Below, piece by piece: positions 17,113-25,795 of a DNA stretch of 64,000 nt. Origin of the DNA: Actinoplanes octamycinicus (lineage in GTDB: Bacteria; Actinomycetota; Actinomycetes; Mycobacteriales; Micromonosporaceae); contig NZ_JACHNB010000001.1 of assembly GCF_014205225.1 (NCBI RefSeq), positions 9,529,501 to 9,593,500 on the forward strand, in the 5' to 3' direction. The notes under the pieces are model-generated. The model was not told the DNA's origin. It was given only the letters and a program-made list of their open reading frames with translations, and ran no database searches. The first letter of the stretch is position 1; each line of letters opens with the position of its first letter. The position numbers were made by a program, and so were the translations under genes.

Positions 17113-18303
17113 CTATGCCGTGCGCACGCCGGTGGCCAGGGTGGCTTCGACGAGGTCGGCGGCGTGGGTGGCGCCGCCGGTGGCGCGGGTCTGGGCCTTC
17201 AGGGTCGCGCAGCGGTCGGCCACGGCCGGGTCGGTGGTGAGGGCCAGCAGGGCCTCGCGGAGTTCGGCGGCGGTGACCGTGGCCGGGTCCACGACCCGGG
17301 CCACGCCGAGGGCGGCCAGCTGGTCGGCGTTGGCGAACTGGTCGGCGGCCTGCGGCGCGGCGATCATCGGCACGCCGCAGTGCAGGCCCTCGCTGCTGCC
17401 GCCCATGCCGGCGTGCGTGACGAACGCGTCGGCCTGCTCCAGGACGGCGAGCTGCGGCACCCACGGGTGCACCTCGACGCCGGCCGGGACCGGACCGATC
17501 TCGGCGGCCGGGACGTGCCGGCCGATCTGCAGCACGACGTGCCAGCCGGGCAGGTCGCCGAAGGCGGCGACGCAACGGCGGTAGAACTCCGGCTGCCGGG
17601 TGAACTCCGAGCCGAGCGAGACCAGGAGCACCTTCTCCGCGCCGGCCGGGCGCACCCAGTCGCCCTGGATCGACCGGTCGCCGAGGACCGGGCCGACGAA
17701 GGTGTAGACCGCCGGGTCCACCCGGTCGGCGTGCGGCTGCAGCGCCTTGGGGATCAGCACCAGGCTGCGGGCCGGCCGCCCCTGGAAGGCGATGCTGTCG
17801 GTCACCGCGGAACCGTTGCCGGCCAGCCACCGCTCGAAGCGCCGGTAGTAGTCGGCGCCGCGCGGGTCGGCCCGGATCGCCTCGACCATCGGGGCGGTCT
17901 CCCGCTCGTAGCCGTCCCAGGCCACGAACGTCGGGGACAGCTGCACCGCCGGGATGCCCCACTGCTCGCCGAGCAGCCGGGCCGGGGCGCCGGCGATGTC
18001 GTAGAGGAACAGGTCCGGCCGGTCGTCGTCGTAGAGCGCGCGCAGCTGGGGCAGCATCGCGATCGCGTCGTCCAGGAAGAGGGTGAGCTGGTCGATCGGA
18101 TCGTCGGTCCAGGCGTCGCCGGCGCCGGGCAGCGTCGACTCGTAGGGTCTCAGCCGCGCGCCGGTGCTCTCGATGACCTCGCGGAACGCCTCCGTGTTCG
18201 CATAGGTGACCCGGTGGCCGCGGCCGGCCAGGGTGCGGACGATCTCCAGGCTCGGGTTGACGTGCCCGTAGGCCGGAATGCTGACGACGGCGATGTGAGC
18301 CAC
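17113..18303 (-). CDS. Macrolide-type family 1 glycosyltransferase (MGT/OleD-like)
   Basis: This 396-aa GT1 protein begins HIAVVSIPAYGHVNPSLEIV with the catalytic His, and its C-terminal nucleotide-sugar site reads VTHAGMGGSSEGLHCGVPMI with PQAADQFANA. This is the actinobacterial macrolide glycosyltransferase family, which inactivates macrolides with UDP-glucose and also accepts flavonoids or other phenols. It is divergent from a TetR regulator, with palindromic sites in between, so it is probably induced by its substrate. The acceptor cannot be deduced. Confidence 0.85.
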   Translation of the reverse strand: MAHIAVVSIPAYGHVNPSLEIVRTLAGRGHRVTYANTEAFREVIESTGARLRPYESTLPGAGDAWTDDPIDQLTLFLDDAIAMLPQLRALYDDDRPDLFLYDIAGAPARLLGEQWGIPAVQLSPTFVAWDGYERETAPMVEAIRADPRGADYYRRFERWLAGNGSAVTDSIAFQGRPARSLVLIPKALQPHADRVDPAVYTFVGPVLGDRSIQGDWVRPAGAEKVLLVSLGSEFTRQPEFYRRCVAAFGDLPGWHVVLQIGRHVPAAEIGPVPAGVEVHPWVPQLAVLEQADAFVTHAGMGGSSEGLHCGVPMIAAPQAADQFANADQLAALGVARVVDPATVTAAELREALLALTTDPAVADRCATLKAQTRATGGATHAADLVEATLATGVRTA

Positions 18304-18324
18304 GACGGTTCTCCCTTACGTTAC

Positions 18325-18339
18325 GAGACGTTTCGTCTC
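18325..18339. promoter_or_regulatory. Palindromic operator upstream of the glycosyltransferase
   Basis: GAGACGTTTCGTCTC is a perfect 6-bp inverted repeat with a 3-base centre. It is located 21 bases before the glycosyltransferase start and is a variant of the site at 18376. Confidence 0.65.
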
Positions 18340-18375
18340 ACCAAGACTGGCACGACCCGGCGGGCCTGTCAACAC

Positions 18376-18390
18376 GAGACGTAACGTCTC
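18376..18390. promoter_or_regulatory. Palindromic operator upstream of tetR
   Basis: GAGACGTAACGTCTC is a perfect 7-bp inverted repeat around one base. It lies 16 bases before the tetR GTG. It shares GAGACG/CGTCTC with the site at 18325, so the same TetR probably binds both. Confidence 0.7.
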
Positions 18391-18406
18391 GGGTAGGGTC
18401 CGTCGG

Positions 18407-18991
18407 GTGAGCCCGCAACCCGCCCGCCGCAACGAGCGCTCCCGCCGCGCGATCCTGGCCGCCGCGCTGGAGCTGCTCGCCGAGTCCGGCTACGCCGATC
18501 TGACGATCGAGGCGATCGCGAGCCGGGCCGGGGTCGGCAAGCCGACCATCTACCGGTGGTGGCGCGGCAAGGGCGCGATCATCCTGGACGCGGTGGTGGA
18601 GACCTTCCCCGACGTGGTGGAGCTGCCCGACACCGGCGACCTGCGGGCCGACCTGCGGGCGGTGATCCGGGCGACGGTCGCCGAGTTCGCCGACCCGACG
18701 CTGTCGGCGACCACCCGGGCGCTGACCATCGAGACGCTGGCCGACGACGACCTCGCCGGTCAGGTCCGCGATCGGCTGCTGCGCCCGCAGCTGGACGCGG
18801 TCCGCGCCCGTCTGGAGTCGGCGCGGGCGGCCGGGCGGGTCCGGCCCGACGCGCCGTTGGAGCAGGTCGTCGAGTTGCTGTTCGGCCCGATCTACCACCG
18901 GTGGCTGCTGCGCACCGGCCCGCTCACCGAGCCCTACGCCGACGCCCTGGTCGACCTGGTGATGGCCGCGATCGAGCCGGCCGGCGGCTGA
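18407..18991 (+). CDS. TetR family regulator of the glycosyltransferase
   Basis: This 194-aa protein starts at a GTG. The TetR helix-turn-helix is YADLTIEAIASRAGVGKPTI followed by YRWWRGKGAI, and the C-terminal domain has the form seen in TetR_C_11-type regulators. Two GAGACG-n-CGTCTC operators in the divergent gap point to autoregulation and repression of the neighbouring glycosyltransferase. The ligand is unknown. Confidence 0.85.
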   Translation: MSPQPARRNERSRRAILAAALELLAESGYADLTIEAIASRAGVGKPTIYRWWRGKGAIILDAVVETFPDVVELPDTGDLRADLRAVIRATVAEFADPTLSATTRALTIETLADDDLAGQVRDRLLRPQLDAVRARLESARAAGRVRPDAPLEQVVELLFGPIYHRWLLRTGPLTEPYADALVDLVMAAIEPAGG

Positions 18992-19032
18992 CACGCCCGC
19001 GGCGCTCGGGCAGCGGCGAGGAGGAGCGCTAG

Positions 19033-20839
19033 GTGACTGGTGTTAAACGCGGGTTGATCAGAGTCTTGATCGGCCCGCGTTGTTGTTGAGCGGTGGTTGT
19101 GGGTCGGGGTTTGTCCTGTTGGCGGGTTGGAGAGTTGCTGGTGAACGGTGGGTTCCGACTGTCAGGTGAGGGCCCAGCCTTGGAGTTGGTGGGTGAGGCC
19201 GAGGGCGGCGAGGCGGGCGAGGTTGGTGGCGGCTGCTAGGAGGGTGAAGTCGGCGGCGACGCGGTGGAGTCCGCGCATGCGGGCGTGGCGTCCGCCGTGG
19301 CGGCGGCGCATCAGGTGGGCGATCTTGCGTTCGACTTTGGGTCGGGTGGCTTGGTAGTCGGCTTTCCAGGCGGGGTCGGTCTGTCGGGTGCGGGCGGCGG
19401 CCAGGTGGGTTTCCCAGCGGCTGATGGTGATGTGCCGGCCGGTTTTCGCTGTGGTGCATTGCGGGCGTAGCGGGCAGTCGGTGCAGGCAGCGCCGAAGTC
19501 GGCTTGGCCGGCGTGCCGGTCATGGCCGGTGATCGGGCGGATCGTGGTGGTGACCTGGTTCGGGCAGGTCACCGTGGCGTTGTCGAGGTTGACGGTGAAC
19601 TGGTCCTTGGTGAATTTGCCGCCGGGGGCGACCGGGGCTTGGACCTTGGTTTTGATGTCGATCTCGGCGTGGTGCAGCAGTGCGAGGACTTCGCCGGCGC
19701 CGTAGGCGCTGTCGCCGTAGACCGCTGGGTCACCGGCCGGTGTGGTGTCGCAGTCGTCGGCGGGTGCGCTGGTGAGGTCGGTGATCAGGTTCGGGGCGGC
19801 TGCGGCGTCGCCGGTGTTGCCCGCGGTGACCTGGGTGGCGGTGATGATCTCGCTGTCCGGGTCGATGGCGAGGTGGGCTTTGTAGCCGTCGAAGCCGTGG
19901 TGCTGGGTTTTGTGGCCGTGCCGGGCCTGCGGGTCGACGGTGGAGATCACCCGGTCGGCGGCGACTTTGCGGGCGATCCGCAGCCTGCCGTCGTCGCCGG
20001 TTTCCAGATCCTGACCCAGCACGGTGGCCAGCAACGTCATCGCCTCAGCGACTGGTGCCGGAAGTTCTTCACGGCCGTCAAGAGCGGCGAGTAGGGCATA
20101 GCCGTCCCGGGCCCGGGAGTCGATCACCGCTTCCCGGGCGGTCTTGTCGTCCCAGTCCACCACGGGTTTCGCGGTGCTGGTGTAGTCGTCGCCGCTGGTC
20201 AGCAGGCTGCGTAGCTCAGCGGCCAGGTCACGGCCGGCGGCGGTGAGCAGGCCGCGGATCGCCGAGCGGAGCAGCGTGATCGTGTCCATCGTGGCAACTG
20301 CGTCATACAACGGTGTCGAGTCCAGGACCCGGCGCCGGCCCAACAGCCCCGCCTGGCGGGCCGCGGCGAGCGCCACCTCGAAGATCCGGTCCGGACGCGG
20401 CGAGCGGCGTAGCCGTTCGCGCATGTCGACCAGCACCGTGTGCACGAACCCGACCCGGCCGGTGTCCCAGTCACCGACCCCGGCCGCGTACCGCCAGCGG
20501 GCATCGAAGGTGAACCGGTCGACCGCTTCCCGATCCGACAACCCTTCCAGACGCTGCAGCACCATCACCGTCGCGACCACCGACGGCGGCACCGACCGCC
20601 GCCCGACCTGCGCAAACAGGTCAGCGAACAGGCCATCCGGGAACAGCCGGTCCCGATGCTCGTGCAGGAACACGAAGATCGAGTTAGGGGCGAGAACGTC
20701 CCCGCAGAACCGGCTGATCGGGTCGGCAAGGCCTGACTGCTGCGACGCCCTACCCAACGTCATCCCAGCAAACTATCTAAAATAGAAGCAAAGCTATATC
20801 CATCACGCGAGTGACAAACCAGCGTTTAACACCAGTCAC
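19033..20839 (-). mobile_element. IS1182-family insertion sequence, apparently complete
   Basis: The ends are perfect inverted repeats: GTGACTGGTGTTAAACGC at 19033-19050 and its complement at 20822-20839. The element is flanked by CTAG on both sides (19029-19032 and 20840-20843), read here as a 4-bp target duplication. The single transposase gene fills most of the interior. The element landed in the outer CTAG of a long palindrome that follows hsaB. The intact transposase and ends suggest recent arrival. Between 19051 and 19161 lies only the left non-coding flank of the IS. Confidence 0.85.
19162..20763 (-). CDS. IS1182-family transposase
   Basis: This 533-aa transposase has the IS1182 layout. 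An N-terminal DUF772-type domain (SIFVFLHEHRDRLFPDGLFA, VVATVMVLQRLEGLSDREAV) is followed by a DDE-type core (RRVLDSTPLYDAVATMD, YGDSAYGAGE). After these come the Cys-rich insert CTDCPLRPQCTT and the terminal VERKIAHLMRRRHGGRHARM. No frameshift is present, so it should be active. Codon use matches the host. Confidence 0.92.
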   Translation of the reverse strand: MTLGRASQQSGLADPISRFCGDVLAPNSIFVFLHEHRDRLFPDGLFADLFAQVGRRSVPPSVVATVMVLQRLEGLSDREAVDRFTFDARWRYAAGVGDWDTGRVGFVHTVLVDMRERLRRSPRPDRIFEVALAAARQAGLLGRRRVLDSTPLYDAVATMDTITLLRSAIRGLLTAAGRDLAAELRSLLTSGDDYTSTAKPVVDWDDKTAREAVIDSRARDGYALLAALDGREELPAPVAEAMTLLATVLGQDLETGDDGRLRIARKVAADRVISTVDPQARHGHKTQHHGFDGYKAHLAIDPDSEIITATQVTAGNTGDAAAAPNLITDLTSAPADDCDTTPAGDPAVYGDSAYGAGEVLALLHHAEIDIKTKVQAPVAPGGKFTKDQFTVNLDNATVTCPNQVTTTIRPITGHDRHAGQADFGAACTDCPLRPQCTTAKTGRHITISRWETHLAAARTRQTDPAWKADYQATRPKVERKIAHLMRRRHGGRHARMRGLHRVAADFTLLAAATNLARLAALGLTHQLQGWALT

Positions 20840-20925
20840 CTAGCGCCTGTTTCGGAGGCCGACCGGGGCTGCGGCGTGGCCAGGAGCGCGCCTCGCACTC
20901 GGCCGGCCTCCGAAACAGGCGCTAG
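20840..20925. repeat. Long inverted repeat after hsaB (terminator-like or small mobile palindrome)
   Basis: Bases 20840-20860 are the exact reverse complement of 20905-20925: 21 bp, outer sequence CTAGCGCCTG, inner GGAGGCC. The loop is 44 bases. Complementarity continues a few bases inward with one mismatch. The right arm contains the hsaB stop codon (20922-20924). It may end the hsaADCB transcript, or be a MITE-like element. IS1182 inserted at the outer CTAG of the left arm. Confidence 0.8.
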
Positions 20926-21473
20926 ATCCAGTCGGTGTGGCGCGGCCAGGCCAGCAGCGTGTCCACCACCTCGGTGCCGGCCGACGGCGCCGGCGGGGCG
21001 GCGGACCGGTACCGGCCCTTGAAGAAGAGCAGCGGACCGCCGTCGCGGCACTCGCCGAGGGTCCGCACCCGGCCCACCACGATCAGGTGGTCGCCGCCCG
21101 GGTGGACCGCCTCGACCTCGCACTCCGCCCAGGTCAGCGCCGCGTGCAGGATCGGCGCGCCGGACGGCGAGGGACTCCAGGCGACCCCGTCGAACCGGTC
21201 CGTCCCGGGGACGCCGAACGCGCGGGACAGCTCGTGGTCGTCCTCGGCCAGCACGTTGACGCCGAACAGCCCGGCCTGCCGGATCCGCCGCCAGGTCCGC
21301 GAGCCGGCCCGCACGCAGAACAGCACCAGCGGCGGGTCCAGCGACAGCGGCGCGAAGGCCTGGCACGCGAAGCCGGCCGGCCCCACCGTGGTGATCACCG
21401 TGACGCCGGTGCAGAAGTGGCCGAACACCCGGCGGAACTCGCGGGCGTCCACCTCCGCCGGGACGACGGTCAC
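20922..21473 (-). CDS. hsaB: Flavin reductase HsaB (partner of 3-HSA monooxygenase)
   Basis: This 183-aa flavin-reductase-domain protein starts at a GTG overlapping the hsaC stop. The family signature RRVFGHFCTGVTVIT appears near the start, with FGVNVLAEDDHELSRAFG and SAGTEVVDTLLAW later. HsaB reduces FMN with NADH for HsaA, which hydroxylates 3-HSA in ring-A/B cleavage. It is last in hsaA-D-C-B and its stop lies inside a long palindrome. Confidence 0.93.
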   Translation of the reverse strand: MTVVPAEVDAREFRRVFGHFCTGVTVITTVGPAGFACQAFAPLSLDPPLVLFCVRAGSRTWRRIRQAGLFGVNVLAEDDHELSRAFGVPGTDRFDGVAWSPSPSGAPILHAALTWAECEVEAVHPGGDHLIVVGRVRTLGECRDGGPLLFFKGRYRSAAPPAPSAGTEVVDTLLAWPRHTDWI

Positions 21474-22375
21474 CCGTGCCCCGCCCCGGAGAACCGGTGC
21501 CCCCACACGCTGTGCGCGGTGGTCTGCCGGGCCACCCAGGTGGCGTCGTCGACGGTCAGCCCGGCGGTGCCGTACTCGATGTCGAAGCCGCTGGGCGTCC
21601 GTACGTAGAACGAGATCATGTTGTCGTTGGCGTGCCGGCCAAGCGTGGAGATCATCGGTGCCTTGTTCCGGGCGCAGCGGTCGATCGCGCGGCCCACGTC
21701 GTCGATCGACGCGGTCTCGGTCATCAGGTGGATCAGGCCGGTGGGCGCCGGGATCGGGGCGAGGGCGACGCTGTGGTGCCGCGGCCCGCAGCCCAGGAAG
21801 CGCATCCACAACGGCTGGTCGCTGGGCGGCCGGCCGATCATCGCCGGGTCGAGCCGCATCGAGTCGCGCAGCCGGAAACCGAGGATCTCGGTCCAGAAGC
21901 GCAGCGCCGCCTCGTCGTCGAAGGCGGGCAGCACCACGTGCCCCATCCCCTGCTCGCCGGTGACGAACCTGGTGCCGTACGGGCTGATCGCCGGCCGGGT
22001 GTCCAGGGCCGCCCCGCAGAAGAACTCCAGCCGGTTGCCGGACGGGTCGTCGACGCTGATCATCCCGGCCACCCGCCGGGCGGCGAGCTCGTCGGCGCCG
22101 GCCTGCTTGACCCCGACCCCGGCCGACTCCAGGACGCCGACGAGCTGCCCGAGCGCCGCGGGAGAGGCCAGCTCCCAGCCGCTGGCGGCGAGCCGGTCAC
22201 GGTCGCCGGGCACCACCACGATCCGCGCCGGCAGGTCGTCCATCCGCAGGTACGCGGCGTCCGGCTCGGGGCCGCGGCCCTCCACCATGCCGAGCACCTT
22301 GACCCCGAACTGCCGCCACGCGGGCACGTCGGTGGCCTCGACCCGCAGGTAGCCGAGCGATCGGATCAGGCTCAC
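21470..22375 (-). CDS. hsaC: Iron-dependent extradiol dioxygenase HsaC
   Basis: This 301-aa two-domain vicinal-oxygen-chelate dioxygenase has the 2-His-1-Glu iron ligands His146 (GHVVLP), His216 (GLIHLM) and Glu267 (DIEYG), with the catalytic His near 201 and a Tyr in SFYVRTPSG. HsaC meta-cleaves the catechol 3,4-DHSA to 4,9-DSHA, opening ring A. The start overlaps the hsaD stop (ATGA). Gene order A-D-C-B is that of the mycobacterial operon. Confidence 0.95.
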   Translation of the reverse strand: MSLIRSLGYLRVEATDVPAWRQFGVKVLGMVEGRGPEPDAAYLRMDDLPARIVVVPGDRDRLAASGWELASPAALGQLVGVLESAGVGVKQAGADELAARRVAGMISVDDPSGNRLEFFCGAALDTRPAISPYGTRFVTGEQGMGHVVLPAFDDEAALRFWTEILGFRLRDSMRLDPAMIGRPPSDQPLWMRFLGCGPRHHSVALAPIPAPTGLIHLMTETASIDDVGRAIDRCARNKAPMISTLGRHANDNMISFYVRTPSGFDIEYGTAGLTVDDATWVARQTTAHSVWGHRFSGAGHG

Positions 22376-23169
22376 GACCGGTCCCCTTCCAGGAAGTCGA
22401 ACGCCAGGCGGTTGAACTCGTCGAACCTCTCCAGGTGCGCCCAGTGGCCGCAGCCGCCGAAGACGTGCAGCCGGCAGCGGCGGATCAGCTTGAGCGGGAC
22501 CAGCGCGCCGTCGAGCGGGTTGACCCGGTCCTCCCGGCCCCAGACCAGCAGCACCTCGTTGCGCAGCCGGTGCGCCTCGCGCCAGAGCAGGCCCTCCTCG
22601 AAGGCCGGGCCGGTGAAGGAGGCCCCCATGGCGCGCATGCTCACCGCGTTGAAGGCGGCCAGCCGCTCGTCGATCAGCTCGTCGGTGATCAGCGCCGGGT
22701 CGAAGACCAGCGTGCGCAGGAACGCGGCCATCCGCTCCCGGCTCGGCGCCGCCCCGACCGCGCCGAGCCGCCTGACCCCCTCGGTGGGGTCGGCGGCGAA
22801 CACGTTGAGGCCGAGCCCGCCGGGACCCATCAGCAGCAGCTTCCCGGCCCGGGCCGGGTGGTTCAGCGCGAACCGCACCGCGGTGCCGCCGCCCAGCGAG
22901 TTGCCGATCAGGTCGACCCGGTCCAGGCCGAGCTCGTCGAGCAGCGCCGCGAGCGCGTCGGCGGCGTGCGTGAAGTACTGCCCGGTCAGCTCGCCCAGCT
23001 CGGAGTCGCCGTAACCGGGCTGGTCGACGGCGAGCGTGTCGAAGGTCTTGGCGAAGACCGGCAGGGTGCGGGCGAAGTTGCCCATCGCCGAGGCGCCCGG
23101 TCCGCCGCCGTGCAGCAGGACGACGGGACGCGCGCCGGTCGGCCCGGCCCGGTGGAAGGAGAGTGTCAT
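22372..23169 (-). CDS. hsaD: 4,9-DSHA hydrolase HsaD
   Basis: This 265-aa alpha/beta hydrolase of the meta-cleavage-product family has the nucleophile elbow GNSLGGG (Ser91), Asp214 (GREDRV) and His242 (GCGHWAHLE). The oxyanion region is [15 protein letters not shown]. HsaD hydrolyses the C-C bond of 4,9-DSHA to give DOHNAA and 2-hydroxyhexa-2,4-dienoate. It lies 7 bases after hsaA and is coupled to hsaC. Confidence 0.95.
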   Translation of the reverse strand: MTLSFHRAGPTGARPVVLLHGGGPGASAMGNFARTLPVFAKTFDTLAVDQPGYGDSELGELTGQYFTHAADALAALLDELGLDRVDLIGNSLGGGTAVRFALNHPARAGKLLLMGPGGLGLNVFAADPTEGVRRLGAVGAAPSRERMAAFLRTLVFDPALITDELIDERLAAFNAVSMRAMGASFTGPAFEEGLLWREAHRLRNEVLLVWGREDRVNPLDGALVPLKLIRRCRLHVFGGCGHWAHLERFDEFNRLAFDFLEGDRS

Positions 23170-23176
23170 GGCGGCC

Positions 23177-24349
23177 TCAGATCATCGCGTCGGCGACGGA
23201 CAGGCCGAACTCGCCGCGCCCGTACATGGACAGCGCCCGCTCGGGGTCGTTGATCGCGTGCACCCGGCCGGCGTGCGCGTCCCGCCAGTAGCGCTGCATC
23301 GGGTGGCTGGTGTAGATCGCCCGGCCGCCGGAGTTCTCGAACAGCCGGTCGACCGCGGTGATCGCCAGCTCGGTGCCGCGCACCTGGTCCCGGCGCACCC
23401 GCAGGCGCAGCCGCATCGGCAGTTTCGCCCCCGCGGCGGCCAGCGCCATCAGCTCGGTCATGTCGGCGGTCAGGGCCAGCCAGGCGGCGTCCACGTCGGC
23501 GGCCGCCCGGGCGACCCGCACCTGGGAGTAGGGGTCCTCGGCGGCGCGCACCCCGGCGTAGGCGGCGCGCACCCGCTCGCGCATGTAGGTGACGTGCGCG
23601 TCGTACGCCCCGGTGGCCATGCCGATGATCGGGGTGGTGATCGTGTACGGGAAGATCGACCCGTACGGGATCCGGTAGAGCGGCGCCGTATTCAGCTCCT
23701 GACCGGGGCAGACGCAGCGGGCCGTGTCGGCGAAGCTGAGCGACCGGTGCGCCGGGACGAACGCGCCGGCCACCACGATGTCGTTGCTGCCGGTGCCGCG
23801 CAGCCCGATGGTGTGCCAGACGTCCTCGATCGTGTAGTCGGCGGCCGGCAGCAGGAAGGTGCGGAAGTCGGCCGGGGTGTCGCCCGCGCCGGGCACGATG
23901 CCGCCGAGCAGCACCCAGCTCGCGTGGTCGCTGCCGGAGGAGAAGCTCCACCGGCCGGACACCCGGTATCCCCCGTCGACCGCCTCGATCCGGCCGGTCG
24001 GGGCGTAGGACGAGGACATCAGCGTGCCCGGATCGTCGCCCCAGACGTCCTGCTGGGCCCGATCGGGGAAGAGCGCCATCTGCCAGTTGTGCACGCCGAT
24101 CACCGAGGCGACCCAGCCGGTGGACCCGCAGGCCGCGGCGAGGTCGCGCACGCAGCCGAAGAAGGTGACCGGGTCGGCCTGGTGGCCGCCGAACCGGGCC
24201 GGCTGCAGCAACCGGAAGAAGCCGGTGGCGGCCAGCGACTTGATCGTCTCGGCGGAGATCGTCCGGCGGTCCTCCGTCTCCTGTGCCCGGTCACGGAGAA
24301 CAGGTAACAACTCCCGCACCCCGGACGCGACCGCTGTGGCGCCCTCCAT
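23177..24349 (-). CDS. hsaA: 3-HSA 4-hydroxylase, oxygenase component HsaA
   Basis: This 390-aa flavin-dependent monooxygenase has the acyl-CoA dehydrogenase fold. It shows the expected segments [34 protein letters not shown] and [19 protein letters not shown]. HsaA, with FMNH2 from HsaB, hydroxylates 3-HSA to a catechol. I chose ATG 24349, with GAGGTG upstream and a length like Rv3570c; the frame continues 14 codons to 24391. The start region is divergent from kshA across a perfect KstR box. Confidence 0.93.
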   Translation of the reverse strand: MEGATAVASGVRELLPVLRDRAQETEDRRTISAETIKSLAATGFFRLLQPARFGGHQADPVTFFGCVRDLAAACGSTGWVASVIGVHNWQMALFPDRAQQDVWGDDPGTLMSSSYAPTGRIEAVDGGYRVSGRWSFSSGSDHASWVLLGGIVPGAGDTPADFRTFLLPAADYTIEDVWHTIGLRGTGSNDIVVAGAFVPAHRSLSFADTARCVCPGQELNTAPLYRIPYGSIFPYTITTPIIGMATGAYDAHVTYMRERVRAAYAGVRAAEDPYSQVRVARAAADVDAAWLALTADMTELMALAAAGAKLPMRLRLRVRRDQVRGTELAITAVDRLFENSGGRAIYTSHPMQRYWRDAHAGRVHAINDPERALSMYGRGEFGLSVADAMI

Positions 24350-24397
24350 GAGATCACCTCGCATCGGCTTGGCCGGCTCACCGCAGGACACCTATAC

Positions 24398-24411
24398 TAG
24401 AACACGTTCTA
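24398..24411. promoter_or_regulatory. KstR operator, hsaADCB / kshA
   Basis: TAGAACACGTTCTA fits TnnAACnnGTTnnA exactly and is almost a perfect palindrome (extended ACTAGAACACGTTCTACT). It lies between divergent hsaA and kshA and should control both operons. Confidence 0.92.
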
Positions 24412-24437
24412 CTTAATGAGCTAGCTAAGGAATCGGC

Positions 24438-25556
24438 ATGGTCGGTGACACAGCACGCACGATCGACACCGGGGTCCCGCCGACCAGGTTCGCCCGGGGC
24501 TGGCACTGCCTCGGGCTGGCCGAGCCGTTCCGGGACGGGCAGCCGCACGCGATCGAGGCGTTCGGCACCAAGCTGGTGGTCTTCGCCGACTCGGCGGGCG
24601 CGCTGCACGTGCTGGACGGGTACTGCCGGCACATGGGCGGCGACCTGACGATGGGCACGGTCAAGGGCGACGAGATCGCCTGCCCGTTCCACGACTGGCG
24701 GTGGCGCGGCGACGGCCGGTGCGCCGCGGTGCCGTACGCGCATCGCGTCCCGCCCCGCGCCCGCACCCGCTCCTGGCCGGTCATGGAGGAGAACCGGCAG
24801 CTGTTCGTCTGGAACGATCCGCAGGGCGCCCCGCCCCCGCCGGAGGTGACCATCCCGCGGATCGAGGGCGCCTTCTCCGACGAGTGGAGCACCTGGACCT
24901 GGGACTCGATCCGGATCGACGGCGCCAACTGCCGCGAGGTGATCGACAACGTGGTCGACATGGCGCACTTCTTCTACATCCACTTCGCCTTCCCGACGTT
25001 CTTCAAGAACGTGCTGGAGGGGCAGGTGGCGGCACAGTTCCTGGAGACCCGGCCACGGCCGGACGTGCCGTTCACGGCGAAGCAGGCCGGGGACGCGACG
25101 CTGCGCTCCGAGGCGGCGTACCACGGTCCGTCGTACATGATCGATTACTTGGTCAACAACTATCGCGGCGTCGACGTCGAGTCGGTGCTGATCAACTGCC
25201 ACTACCCGGTGACGCCGGACTCGTTCGTGCTGCAGTGGGGTGTGATCGTCAAGCGGCTGCCCGGCCTGACCGGCGAGCAGGCGGCGAAGGCGGCGCTGAA
25301 GTTCTCCAAGAGCATCGGGATCGGCTTCGAGCAGGACGTGGAGATCTGGAAGCACAAGACCCGGATCGACAACCCGCTGCTCTGCGCCGAGGACGGGCCG
25401 GTCTACCAGCTCCGCCGGTGGTACGAGCAGTTCTATGTGGACGTCGAGGACGTCACCGAGGACATGGTGGCCCGCTACGAGTTCGAGGTGGACACCACCC
25501 GGGCCGTCCAGACCTGGACCGCCGAGGTGCGGGCCAACCTCGAGAAGCAGCCATGA
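24438..25556 (+). CDS. kshA: 3-ketosteroid 9α-hydroxylase oxygenase KshA
   Basis: This 372-aa Rieske oxygenase has [2Fe-2S] ligands Cys63/His65 (CRHMGG) and Cys82/His85 (CPFHDW). The mononuclear iron site is Asn171, His177, His182 (NVVDMAHFFYIHF) and Asp300 (FEQDVEIWK), the pattern established for KshA. It hydroxylates C9 of 3-ketosteroids; with KstD this opens ring B. It is first in kshA-x-kshB, with overlapping stops and starts, behind a KstR box. Confidence 0.96.
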   Translation: MVGDTARTIDTGVPPTRFARGWHCLGLAEPFRDGQPHAIEAFGTKLVVFADSAGALHVLDGYCRHMGGDLTMGTVKGDEIACPFHDWRWRGDGRCAAVPYAHRVPPRARTRSWPVMEENRQLFVWNDPQGAPPPPEVTIPRIEGAFSDEWSTWTWDSIRIDGANCREVIDNVVDMAHFFYIHFAFPTFFKNVLEGQVAAQFLETRPRPDVPFTAKQAGDATLRSEAAYHGPSYMIDYLVNNYRGVDVESVLINCHYPVTPDSFVLQWGVIVKRLPGLTGEQAAKAALKFSKSIGIGFEQDVEIWKHKTRIDNPLLCAEDGPVYQLRRWYEQFYVDVEDVTEDMVARYEFEVDTTRAVQTWTAEVRANLEKQP

Positions 25557-25795
25557 CCGGGGCGCTCACCGAGCGGCAGGAGTTCCTGGAGGGCGGCCTG
25601 ACCGAGCTGGTCTGCGAGCGCTGCGCCGCCGTGGTCCGGGTCCGCAAGTCCAGCCCGCAGCAGACCAGCGTGCAGTGGAGCACCGCGGCCGTCCGGCAGT
25701 GCGCCACCGACCTGGGCGCGCTCGTGCCGACCTGCCCCGGGCTGCGCGCCAGCATCGATCGGGCGGTGCGCGCCGGACGCCTGGACGTGCCCTGA
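25553..25795 (+). CDS. Small four-cysteine protein between kshA and kshB
   Basis: This 80-aa protein is locked into the operon at both ends: ATGA with kshA and TGATG with kshB. It has Cys21-x2-Cys24 (LVCERCAAV) and single cysteines at 50 (VRQC) and 61 (PTCPG), enough for one zinc or iron-sulfur site. I recognise no characterised family. Context suggests an accessory role for the Rieske oxygenase/reductase pair, for example cluster assembly or component docking. It is too short and too tightly coupled to be dismissed as a chance frame. Confidence 0.7.
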   Translation: MTGALTERQEFLEGGLTELVCERCAAVVRVRKSSPQQTSVQWSTAAVRQCATDLGALVPTCPGLRASIDRAVRAGRLDVP

